Shown: in pieces, positions 17,059 to 23,675 of the stretch | Position numbering within the stretch: the first letter of the stretch is position 1 | Layout: each line of letters opens with the position of its first letter | NCBI RefSeq assembly: GCF_022827545.1 | Contig: NZ_CP094669.1 | Span: 1,516,001 to 1,580,000 of the forward strand | Length of the DNA stretch: 64,000 bases | Direction: 5' to 3' | DNA from: Hymenobacter tibetensis | GTDB lineage: Bacteria > Bacteroidota > Bacteroidia > Cytophagales > Hymenobacteraceae | Position numbers and translations under genes: made by a program | The notes under the pieces: generated by a model | What the model was told of the DNA's origin: nothing | Database searches by the model: none | What the model saw: only the letters and a program-made list of their open reading frames with translations

Positions 17059-17637
17059 TTAGCGCCCTATTTGCGCGTCCAGGCTTTTTATCTGCTGATT
17101 TACGTTGTCAAGCGCGGCTTGATTGGCGGGGTTAGGCGTCATCAAGCTGATTTTCTCGTTCAGAAGCTGGATTTTGCGAGTCAAAAGCCCCGTTAGCTCT
17201 TCTGCTACAGGAGTTGCCGAAACCTTGGTGCTGGTAGGGGAGGTACCGCGGTCTACGTACGTATTGAATTGCGCGTTGGAAGGTACCGAGGTGTTGCCCC
17301 GAGCAGCGGCGGCGCTGGCGGGTGTAGCAAACACCAGGTCACCGTTCATTTTCACGTAGTCGCCTTCGTGTAGCGTGGTTTTTTTGCCGGTCGTGAATTC
17401 AACGATGCCACTCTTGTAGTTAATTTTGGTGCCGTTGGAAAGCATCACGTTTTTGGTGAGCGGTGTAGAGCGCTGGCCCTGAACTAGCACAACAGCGCCA
17501 TCCTGCATTATAAAACGATCAGTGGAGTTGGCCGTGACAGCTCCGACAGATGGTGCGATTTTGGCTTGAGCACTTGCGAAGTGTGAGGTGCCTGCAACTA
17601 GTGTGAGCAGAAAGAACAGGTATGGTAGCTTTTTCAT
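17059..17637 (-). CDS. Secreted DUF6799-like protein
   Basis: 192 residues with a signal peptide (MKKLPYLFFLLTLVAGTSHFASAQA). The middle (about residues 38-105) shows the repeating pattern DRFIMQDGAVVLVQG, TPLTKNVMLSNGTKI, GKKTTLHEGDYVKMNG, which I associate with the DUF6799 domain common in Hymenobacter periplasmic proteins. The C-terminal 50 residues form a predicted coiled coil (LLTRKIQLLNEKISL, NVNQQIKSLDAQIGR). Function unknown. It is divergent from the marR gene; the region between carries the marR promoter and a palindrome. Confidence 0.65.
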   Translation of the reverse strand: MKKLPYLFFLLTLVAGTSHFASAQAKIAPSVGAVTANSTDRFIMQDGAVVLVQGQRSTPLTKNVMLSNGTKINYKSGIVEFTTGKKTTLHEGDYVKMNGDLVFATPASAAAARGNTSVPSNAQFNTYVDRGTSPTSTKVSATPVAEELTGLLTRKIQLLNEKISLMTPNPANQAALDNVNQQIKSLDAQIGR

Positions 17638-17730
17638 ACTTTCTTAAGGTAGCAGAAGGTGGGAAGCTCCTCTACGTTGGCACAGCCAAAACGATTGTCG
17701 TCAAATAAATAGAAAAATAAATATTGATTG

Positions 17731-17742
17731 ATGTTGCAACAT
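17731..17742. promoter_or_regulatory. Perfect palindrome overlapping the marR -33 box
   Basis: ATGTTGCAACAT is a perfect 12-base palindrome whose TTG is also the -33 box of the marR promoter. A partial copy, TTTGCAAC, overlaps the end of the -7 element (17761-17768). Placement makes it a good candidate operator for the MarR protein encoded just downstream. Confidence 0.55.
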
Positions 17743-17764
17743 TAAATGTAGGTACATATATTTG
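17734..17764 (+). promoter_or_regulatory. Promoter of the marR-yceI unit
   Basis: TTG (17734-17736), 20 bases, then TATATTTG (17757-17764): a full match to the Bacteroidota consensus. The marR ATG is 31 bases after the -7 element. Confidence 0.78.
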
Positions 17765-17795
17765 CAACGCCTTTCCAAGGTAGCTCATCCTTATC

Positions 17796-18242
17796 ATGAA
17801 AATCGAAGACGAAATTAAACAGCCAGTATTTAGTGATATCTTCCAAAAGGGGATGATTAACCTAGTGTACACCGCTGGCTGGATTGGGCAACGAAACGCT
17901 GCTTTGTTTAAAGATTACGGCATCACAGGGCCGCAATTCAATGTACTCCGCATTCTGCGTGGCCAGCACCCCAAGCCGGCTACCGTGAATCTGCTCATCG
18001 ACCGGATGCTGGATAAGACCAGCAATGCCTCTCGCATAGTAGACAAGCTGGAGACCAAGAAACTCGTGACCCGCACCGTATGCCCCAGCAACCGGCGGGC
18101 CGTGGACATTCGCATTACCGAAGCAGGGTTGAGCCTGCTTCTTGAAATAGACAAAGTGCTCGTGCAGGCTCCTCACCTGCGCAACCTCACCGAAACCGAA
18201 GCTATGCAACTCAACGAGTTGCTCGACAAAATCCGCGACTGA
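17796..18242 (+). CDS. MarR family transcriptional regulator
   Basis: 148-residue winged-helix regulator. The recognition region reads LLIDRMLDKTSNASRIVDKLE (helices 3 and 4, about residues 66-86), followed by the wing KKLVTRTVCPSNRRAVDIRIT, with the conserved Asp-Arg-Arg-like turn (NRRAVDI). N- and C-terminal helices form the usual dimer interface. Such proteins repress their own operon and release on binding a ligand or thiol oxidation. It is 45 bases from the yceI gene on the same strand, so the two are probably one operon, and a palindrome sits on its promoter. One Cys (TVCPSNR) in the wing might sense oxidation, which is speculative. Confidence 0.88.
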   Translation: MKIEDEIKQPVFSDIFQKGMINLVYTAGWIGQRNAALFKDYGITGPQFNVLRILRGQHPKPATVNLLIDRMLDKTSNASRIVDKLETKKLVTRTVCPSNRRAVDIRITEAGLSLLLEIDKVLVQAPHLRNLTETEAMQLNELLDKIRD

Positions 18243-18287
18243 CGGCTTTCAGTTTGCTTTTACTTTTACTTAACACTTGACTTTATC

Positions 18288-18968
18288 ATGAAAAAGATCA
18301 TTCTGCCAGCACTGTTAGCTGTTACGCTGCTTGCGGCCCCTGTTCTGGCTGATACCCCTGCCGCTCGCACAACCACTGCTAGCAGCAAAGCCGCCGACAA
18401 AACCTACAAGCTGCAGCAGCAGCTCAGCAAATTGGGCTGGGTAGGCAAGAAGGTAACTGGGCAGCATAACGGCAGCGTGGAGTTCAAAGAAGGCAGCGTG
18501 TTGGTGCGTGGCAACCAAATAGTAGGCGGCATGTTCACCGTGGACATGAACACGCTGAAGGTGGAAGACATCAAGGATGCTGAAACCAATGGCAAACTGA
18601 TGGGCCACCTGCGTTCCGACGACTTCTTCAGCATCGATAAGAACCCAACCTCGACCTTCAAAATCACCAAGGTTACGCCTATCAAAGCAGATGCTGCTGG
18701 TAACAACGCCACTATCACCGGCGACCTGACCATCAAAGGCATCACCAACCCAGTGACTTTTCCCGCCAAAGTAGGCGTGAAAGGTGGCCTGGCTTCTGCT
18801 AGCGGCACTGCTAACATTGACCGCACGAAATTCGACATCAAGTACGGCTCGAAGTCGTTCTTCGAAAGCATCGGCGACAAAGCCATCATGGATGAATTTG
18901 CCATGAGCTTCAACGTTATTGCCAAGGCTGAGCCAGCTGGCAACGCTTCAGCTAAAGCAGCTAAGTAG
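18288..18968 (+). CDS. YceI family periplasmic lipid-binding-like protein
   Basis: 226 residues. A signal peptide (MKKIILPALLAVTLLAAPVLA) precedes a YceI-type lipocalin-like barrel: SKLGWVGKKVTGQHNGSVEF, GMFTVDMNTLKVEDI, HLRSDDFFSIDKNPTSTF, LTIKGITNPVTFP and FDIKYGSKSFFESIGDKAI. Homologues bind polyprenoid chains in a hydrophobic barrel and are tied to stress or quinone metabolism. It follows marR closely, an arrangement I have seen repeatedly in Bacteroidota. A strong palindromic terminator follows the stop codon. A short Ala/Lys-rich tail (NASAKAAK) extends the domain. Confidence 0.88.
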   Translation: MKKIILPALLAVTLLAAPVLADTPAARTTTASSKAADKTYKLQQQLSKLGWVGKKVTGQHNGSVEFKEGSVLVRGNQIVGGMFTVDMNTLKVEDIKDAETNGKLMGHLRSDDFFSIDKNPTSTFKITKVTPIKADAAGNNATITGDLTIKGITNPVTFPAKVGVKGGLASASGTANIDRTKFDIKYGSKSFFESIGDKAIMDEFAMSFNVIAKAEPAGNASAKAAK

Positions 18969-18994
18969 TAGCAGCCTCCAGTAAGAAGTAGCAT

Positions 18995-19030
18995 AAAGTC
19001 CCCGCTGGTAATTACCAGCGGGGACTTTTG
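18995..19030. terminator. Bidirectional terminator
   Basis: A perfect 34-base palindrome (18995-19028, AAAGTCCCCGCTGGTAA and its complement) with A and T runs at the ends lies between the convergent yceI gene and the lipoprotein gene at 19053. It can terminate both strands. Confidence 0.9.
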
Positions 19031-19052
19031 CGTTGTGGGTGGCCTGCTTCCA

Positions 19053-19829
19053 TTACTCTGTTTGGCGGCTTTGACGGCGCAGCATCTGCTGTTGTAGCGC
19101 GCTAGCTGCGGTGGCAATCGGCTGCTGTACGGGCGCGGCATCAAGGCTGCTTAGGTCGAAGCGTAGCCAATAGGTGCCATCGGCGTGCGTGAACTCCCGG
19201 TCGTGGTTGACATCAGGGCGGACCTCTACCAGCAGCAAACTGGTCTTGGGTAACAATGTGCGGCTTTCCAAATGGGTGCCGTCGGGCGTGAGCTGCCGGA
19301 GCTGCCGGCCGCTCCGGTCGGAAACATACAAGGCGCTGGCGTCTTTTTCGTCCTGCCGGCCATCGGCATTGGTATCCGCTTTGATAACGGTGTAGAACAA
19401 GTAAGGCCAGCGAGCGTCAGGCTTACTATCGGTGTCAATTTCTGTAACTACGAAGCGCCCGTGCGGGAACAAAGCATGTTCCTGCAAGGTCGATTTCTGG
19501 AAGAAAAGTAGGTTGTAGCAAGTGCCTTCAATGTCATTGGGGCGGGTGTCGTACTCACTGTCGTAGGAACTGCTGGATAGCAGCTTGCTGCCAGTGCTAC
19601 GCTCTTCTTCCAAAGGCACCACCGACACAGGTTGGTAATAGAAGTCGGTGCTGTCGAGGTTCTGTGGCTGATTATACTCTACCCGAAACTCCCGTGCCGC
19701 TTTCCGTACGGCGGCTGTATCAGGCGGTGCTGTAGCGGACACGGCCGCTGAGCGCCGCGTGGGGCTTTCGGAGCAAGCCACAAGGCTGCCGAGTAAAGTT
19801 AGCGCAACAAGCAGGCGAGGAAGGAGCAT
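19053..19829 (-). CDS. Putative lipoprotein
   Basis: 258 residues with a lipoprotein signal (MLLPRLLVALTLLGSLVAC, lipobox LVAC followed by Ser-Glu). The mature part begins with a Ser/Thr/Ala linker and then contains several Asp-rich loops, such as DTNADGRQDEKDASALY and DVNHDREFTHADG, which look like calcium-binding dockerin or EF-hand-type loops. Between them SDRSGRQLRQLTPDGTHL resembles a single blade of a Tol-Pal/WD40-like beta propeller. No named family is recognised. It is probably exported and anchored to the outer membrane. It lies 27 bases downstream of the gene at 19857 on the same strand, so the two may be cotranscribed. Confidence 0.65.
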   Translation of the reverse strand: MLLPRLLVALTLLGSLVACSESPTRRSAAVSATAPPDTAAVRKAAREFRVEYNQPQNLDSTDFYYQPVSVVPLEEERSTGSKLLSSSSYDSEYDTRPNDIEGTCYNLLFFQKSTLQEHALFPHGRFVVTEIDTDSKPDARWPYLFYTVIKADTNADGRQDEKDASALYVSDRSGRQLRQLTPDGTHLESRTLLPKTSLLLVEVRPDVNHDREFTHADGTYWLRFDLSSLDAAPVQQPIATAASALQQQMLRRQSRQTE

Positions 19830-19856
19830 AGCACATCAGTTTCCCGCAAGTAACCA

Positions 19857-20414
19857 CTAATCAGGTAGTACTAGCTCGCGCGGCAACACGAACTTTAGGC
19901 TGTGGCTTTTATTGCGTGCGTGCAACTGGCTTAGAAAGTCGTCGAGGTCTTCCTTGTATTCCAGCCACAGATCTTCGTGCAGATTGGTGGTAACGAGCTG
20001 GGTGGTGCGGGCTGCCAGCCGGGCCGTAGCCGTGTAGAAACCGCCGTACACGCTGTCGAACTGACCAGTGTAGTTATCGAAGATGAGGCGCAGGATGTAC
20101 AAGTTCAGGTCGATTTCCAGGCGCTTGTCTTTGGTGACGCGTTTGGCGCGGGCCACTTCCTTGGTAGCTTTCTGAAGGGCTTTAGTAAGGCTACGGTTGA
20201 GTAATCGGCCAGTGGCGCCCACCGCAAACAGCTCGTGAATTCGGTCCGAAGTTTCCTCGAATACCGCCTCGATGGTTACGTCAGACAACAGTTCGAAGCG
20301 TAGCGTGTCGTAGAGCTCGGCGTCGCGGCGGGCGGCGCGGAGTAGTAGGGTTTCCTTTTCTTTATCGGAGAGGCGCTGGAGCGCTTTCTTGAAATCGGCA
20401 GACGGAACGGGCAT
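19857..20414 (-). CDS. Conserved-looking hypothetical cytoplasmic protein
   Basis: 185 residues, mostly alpha-helical and charged (MPVPSADFKKALQRLSDKEKETLLLRAAR..., KALQKATKEVARAKRVTKDKR, LNLYILRLIFDNYTGQF). No signal peptide, no membrane segment and no catalytic motif is visible. The ATG at 20414 is chosen because the frame above it (to 20471) reads as a Cys-rich non-protein. The next gene upstream, at 20556, is divergent. It might share regulation with that unit, since the 141-base gap holds paired palindrome-like repeats. Function unknown. Confidence 0.6.
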   Translation of the reverse strand: MPVPSADFKKALQRLSDKEKETLLLRAARRDAELYDTLRFELLSDVTIEAVFEETSDRIHELFAVGATGRLLNRSLTKALQKATKEVARAKRVTKDKRLEIDLNLYILRLIFDNYTGQFDSVYGGFYTATARLAARTTQLVTTNLHEDLWLEYKEDLDDFLSQLHARNKSHSLKFVLPRELVLPD

Positions 20415-20492
20415 GGGCAGGCAAAAACAGCAAGTGCGCACTAAAAGTAGACTAGAAACGCAGCCACGCAACTTTTGGCGATATTGCTGGTG

Positions 20493-20544
20493 CAGTTAGT
20501 AACTGTTGCTAAAAAAATTAGTATATTGAATTCAGTTAGCAACT
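20493..20544. promoter_or_regulatory. Two operator-like CAGTTA repeats
   Basis: CAGTTAGTAACTG (20493-20505) is a perfect 13-base odd palindrome. A near copy, CAGTTAGCAACT, lies 40 bases further (20533-20544), so both face the same side of the helix. They flank an AT-rich stretch (TTAGTATATTGAA) that may hold the promoter of the gene at 20556. Likely binding sites for an unidentified regulator. Confidence 0.45.
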
Positions 20545-20555
20545 CACTTTTCTAT

Positions 20556-20948
20556 ATGGCTTACCTCACCATTCAGGATGAAACGGCTACCGGCAGCATC
20601 CTCAACCGGCTAGAGCTGGAAATCACTCAGGAAACCCTCACTGTGCGCGACTTGATTGCCCAGCGCGTGCAGCAGGAAGTAGCCAATTACAACGTGCAGC
20701 AGTTGGATGTGTACCAAGGACTGGTGCAGCCTACCGACTCGGAGCGGATACTCAACGGGTTTCGGCTGCGCAAAGCCAAGCTGATTGACGCCGAAGAGCA
20801 GGTGTATAAGGCGCTCGAAGGATTCCAGCAAAACGGCTATTTCATATTAGTGAATGACCGGCAAGTGGAAAGCCTGGACGAAGAAGTATGGCTAGGGGCA
20901 GGTGCTACGGCTAGTTTCATCAAGCTCACGCCACTGGTAGGTGGATGA
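20556..20948 (+). CDS. Putative ubiquitin-like beta-grasp protein ending in Gly-Gly
   Basis: 130 residues, start ATG 20556 (MAYLTIQDETATG); the frame extends upstream but reads through promoter DNA. Predicted layout: strand 1 AYLTIQDE, turn, strand 2 NRLELEI, then helix TVRDLIAQRVQQEV, a helical insert (about residues 55-95), and strands FILVNDRQVESL and ATASFIKLTPLVGG. This is the order of a ubiquitin-like/MoaD-ThiS fold, and the C-terminus ends exactly in Gly-Gly as in proteins that are adenylated and conjugated or thiocarboxylated. The helical insert is unlike MoaD. The next gene, 38 bases on, encodes a DUF4132-like protein. No E1, E2 or JAB-domain gene is visible nearby. Fold assignment is inference from pattern, not from alignment. 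Confidence 0.65.
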   Translation: MAYLTIQDETATGSILNRLELEITQETLTVRDLIAQRVQQEVANYNVQQLDVYQGLVQPTDSERILNGFRLRKAKLIDAEEQVYKALEGFQQNGYFILVNDRQVESLDEEVWLGAGATASFIKLTPLVGG

Positions 20949-20986
20949 GGTACATTGCTATTTTACAAGCATTTGTGTATTCTTTT

Positions 20987-23563
20987 ATGGCTAAAGCCTC
21001 CAAGTTTCAATTAGCTGCGCTACCCGCCAATGCCAGTCCGGTCAGCGTGGAAATGCACCCAGTACTGCAACAGCTTATTCGGGAAGCTGGCGCTAATGCC
21101 AACTGGCACAGCAACGTTACCCAGCTACCGGTGTACCAAGCCGCTCGGGCGGCAGATGCGGCCTACCGGGGCCGCTTGGCGCTGGCGGCCGTGGTAGCTT
21201 TGCGCGCCAATGAGGGCCGTATTCGCACGACCTGCTTGCAGCTGCTCGAAGGGCTCAGCCGAATGACTGTGGAGCTTAGTGAGGCCGATTATATTCAGCT
21301 TTTGCAGGCATACGGGTTGGTATTTGATGCGCCCTCTGGCGGCTCGGCGGCCCCTAATCCTTCTATTGTCAGCGATGCGTTGGTTTTTCCGGTGGGCCTC
21401 ACTCTAGGTCAGCTTGAAAAGACCACGAAGAAAAGGGGCCTAGGTACGTCCCTAGCTGCTTATTTAGCCCAGTTTCTGGCCGCTACTGAGCGCGAGTCAA
21501 CGGGCTACCGAGTCAGAGATATTGGCAAGCTGCACCATCGCCTTCAGGTTATTTTAGGCTTGGCTGATGGAAATAGCCGGCCGGTTGTCACCTTCCCGAC
21601 TGGCGACCCTTTTGGTCAGGCCCTCAACGAGTTTGCAGCGGGCCTACCCGATGCGGACGCCACCACCCTGCCGTGGCTGAAGCTTTTTCAACTGTGGCAG
21701 AAAGCCAGCGGCGGACAGCCCACGGCCAAGTTGCGCAAGGAACTAGACGCTGCCGTGGTAGCAGTGGGCAACGAAAACGTATACAAGCAAAGCAGCAAAT
21801 GGCTGCAACTGCTACTAACCATGCCGGTGGTAGAGCATTCTAACACCGTTGACTACAACAACGGCCACACCTATACTTACACGTCCTACACGTATTTGCT
21901 CGATGCCAACGCCGTGGTAGCTAAAGGAATGGTTTGGAGCCTGCTGCCGTTGCTGGACGAACCGCTTCGGCAACAGGTGGCTAGCTTGGCCGGTAAATGC
22001 TACCGCAAAATTCCGGGCAAAGGGCCGCTAGCGGTGGGCTTAGGTAATGCTTGCCTGTTCGTTCTTTCGCAGGGTGGCTTGCCTGGAGTAGCCGCTCTAG
22101 CGCAGGTTCGGTCGAAAATCAAGCAAACCAACACCCAGGAGCTGATTGCTAACCACATTGAAAAGGCCTCGCAAAAACTAGGCGTAAGTGCCGCAGAAAT
22201 TGAAGATATGGCCATGCCCGACGCTGGCCTGCAAAATGGCCGCGTGCACGAGGAATTTGGGGAGTACACCGCTACGCTTACGCTGCTGGAAGGCAAGGCC
22301 GAAGTTCAGTGGGAAAAAGCCGGTAAGCCGTTGAAATCGGCTCCGTCAGCCCTCAAAAGTACGCACGCCGAAGAGTTAAAGGACTTGAAAACCACCCAAG
22401 CTTTAGCCCAACAAACGTTCCTGGCGCAACGTGAGCGGCTTGATCGTGGCTTCGTAGAGGAGCGGCGCATTCCGTTTGCTTGGTTTCAGCAATACTACTT
22501 CGGGCATGGCTTGATGGCTGAACTCGTGCGTCCGCTCATCTGGCGCTTTCATCAGGTTGGCGGCTCTTTCACGGATGCTTTATGGCTTGATGGCGCCTGG
22601 TGCGACAACCAGGGACAGCCTGTGGAACTGCCTTCCGAAACCGATACCGTGCAGTTGTGGCATCCCGTGCTGGCCGATAGCGCGCAAGTGCTGGCGTGGC
22701 GCAGCCTCCTAGATGCCCGGCAACTGCGTCAGCCCCTTAAGCAAGCCTACCGCGAAGTGTACTTGCTTACACCACCCGAAGAGCGCACCCGTACGTATTC
22801 CAACCGCATGGCGGCGCACGTTCTTAAGCAGCACCAATTCAACTCGTTGGTGAAGCTGCGTGGCTGGCGCTATAGCCTGATGGGTGCCTACGATAAAGGC
22901 TACGAATCGGATAGTGCCAAGCTGCTAGTGCCTGGGCACGATTTGCGCGCCGAGTTCTGGGTGAGTGAGGTGAATGCCGATGGTGCCTGGAACGATACAG
23001 GCATCTACTTCTATATCAGTACCGACCAGGTTCGTTTCACGCGCGCAAACGCCGACGAACCCCTCCCGCTGCCCGAGGTGCCCCCGCTGGTATTTTCGGA
23101 AGTGATGCGCGACGTGGACCTGTTCGTGGGTGTGGCCTCCGTCGGCAACGACCCGCTGTGGCGCGACAATGGGGGCTTGGTGCAGTACCGCAACTACTGG
23201 GAAAACTACAGCTTCGGGGAACTGGGTGAAGTAGCCAAAACCCGCAAGCTGGCCCTGGAACGACTGGTGCCGCGCCTGAAAATTGGGAAGGTGAGTGAAA
23301 TCAAAGGCAATTTCCTGGAAGTAAAAGGCAAGCTGCGGACCTACAAAATCCACCTCGGCTCGGGCAATATCCTTATGACGCCCAACGACCAATACCTGTG
23401 CATCGTGCCCGACCGGTCCGTGAAAACCGCCAGCACTGCTGGCGTCTTCCTGCCTTTCGAAGGCGACGCCGTTTTGTCTATTATCCTCAGCAAAGCCCTG
23501 CTGCTGATGGACGACGACACCATCACCGACGACACCATCGTGCGCCAAATCAAGCAACGGTAG
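20987..23563 (+). CDS. DUF4132/MolR-like large protein
   Basis: 858 residues, cytoplasmic, no signal peptide. The C-terminal half matches the DUF4132 group (E. coli YehI/MolR relatives): SNRMAAHVLKQHQFNSLVKLRGW (about residue 605), LRAEFWV, PLVFSEVMRDVDLFVGVASV, and the terminal KGKLRTYKIHLGSGNILM plus YLCIVPDRS near residue 790. The N-terminal half appears as helical repeats (HPVLQQLIREAG..., LVTFPTGDP...). In E. coli, such genes sit with MoxR AAA ATPase and VWA genes; here none is adjacent. The ATG at 20987 (MAKASKFQLAALP) is the natural start, although the frame opens at 20945 inside the previous gene's stop. Cotranscribed with the Gly-Gly protein. Molecular function unknown. Confidence 0.72.
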   Translation: MAKASKFQLAALPANASPVSVEMHPVLQQLIREAGANANWHSNVTQLPVYQAARAADAAYRGRLALAAVVALRANEGRIRTTCLQLLEGLSRMTVELSEADYIQLLQAYGLVFDAPSGGSAAPNPSIVSDALVFPVGLTLGQLEKTTKKRGLGTSLAAYLAQFLAATERESTGYRVRDIGKLHHRLQVILGLADGNSRPVVTFPTGDPFGQALNEFAAGLPDADATTLPWLKLFQLWQKASGGQPTAKLRKELDAAVVAVGNENVYKQSSKWLQLLLTMPVVEHSNTVDYNNGHTYTYTSYTYLLDANAVVAKGMVWSLLPLLDEPLRQQVASLAGKCYRKIPGKGPLAVGLGNACLFVLSQGGLPGVAALAQVRSKIKQTNTQELIANHIEKASQKLGVSAAEIEDMAMPDAGLQNGRVHEEFGEYTATLTLLEGKAEVQWEKAGKPLKSAPSALKSTHAEELKDLKTTQALAQQTFLAQRERLDRGFVEERRIPFAWFQQYYFGHGLMAELVRPLIWRFHQVGGSFTDALWLDGAWCDNQGQPVELPSETDTVQLWHPVLADSAQVLAWRSLLDARQLRQPLKQAYREVYLLTPPEERTRTYSNRMAAHVLKQHQFNSLVKLRGWRYSLMGAYDKGYESDSAKLLVPGHDLRAEFWVSEVNADGAWNDTGIYFYISTDQVRFTRANADEPLPLPEVPPLVFSEVMRDVDLFVGVASVGNDPLWRDNGGLVQYRNYWENYSFGELGEVAKTRKLALERLVPRLKIGKVSEIKGNFLEVKGKLRTYKIHLGSGNILMTPNDQYLCIVPDRSVKTASTAGVFLPFEGDAVLSIILSKALLLMDDDTITDDTIVRQIKQR

Positions 23564-23580
23564 GAGGTTTGTGTTAAGAG

Positions 23581-23627
23581 CTAAAACCTAGTTCTCTTCC
23601 TCAGATGAGGAGGGGAACTAGGTTTTA
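23581..23627. terminator. Bidirectional terminator between convergent genes
   Basis: CTAAAACCTAGTTC (23581-23594) pairs with GAACTAGGTTTTAG (23614-23627), with further CCTC/GAGG pairs and a four-base loop. It separates the DUF4132 gene from the S9 peptidase gene, which converge. Confidence 0.85.
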
Positions 23628-23675
23628 GCCATACCATACGGCTTAGGAGTGTGGCTATTTAACTGTCTAAACAGC

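Noticed and set aside
19857..20948. Toxin-antitoxin pair between the helical protein and the Gly-Gly protein
   Set aside because: The two genes are divergent, the sizes and layouts are wrong for known pairs, and the small protein is cotranscribed with the DUF4132 gene instead.
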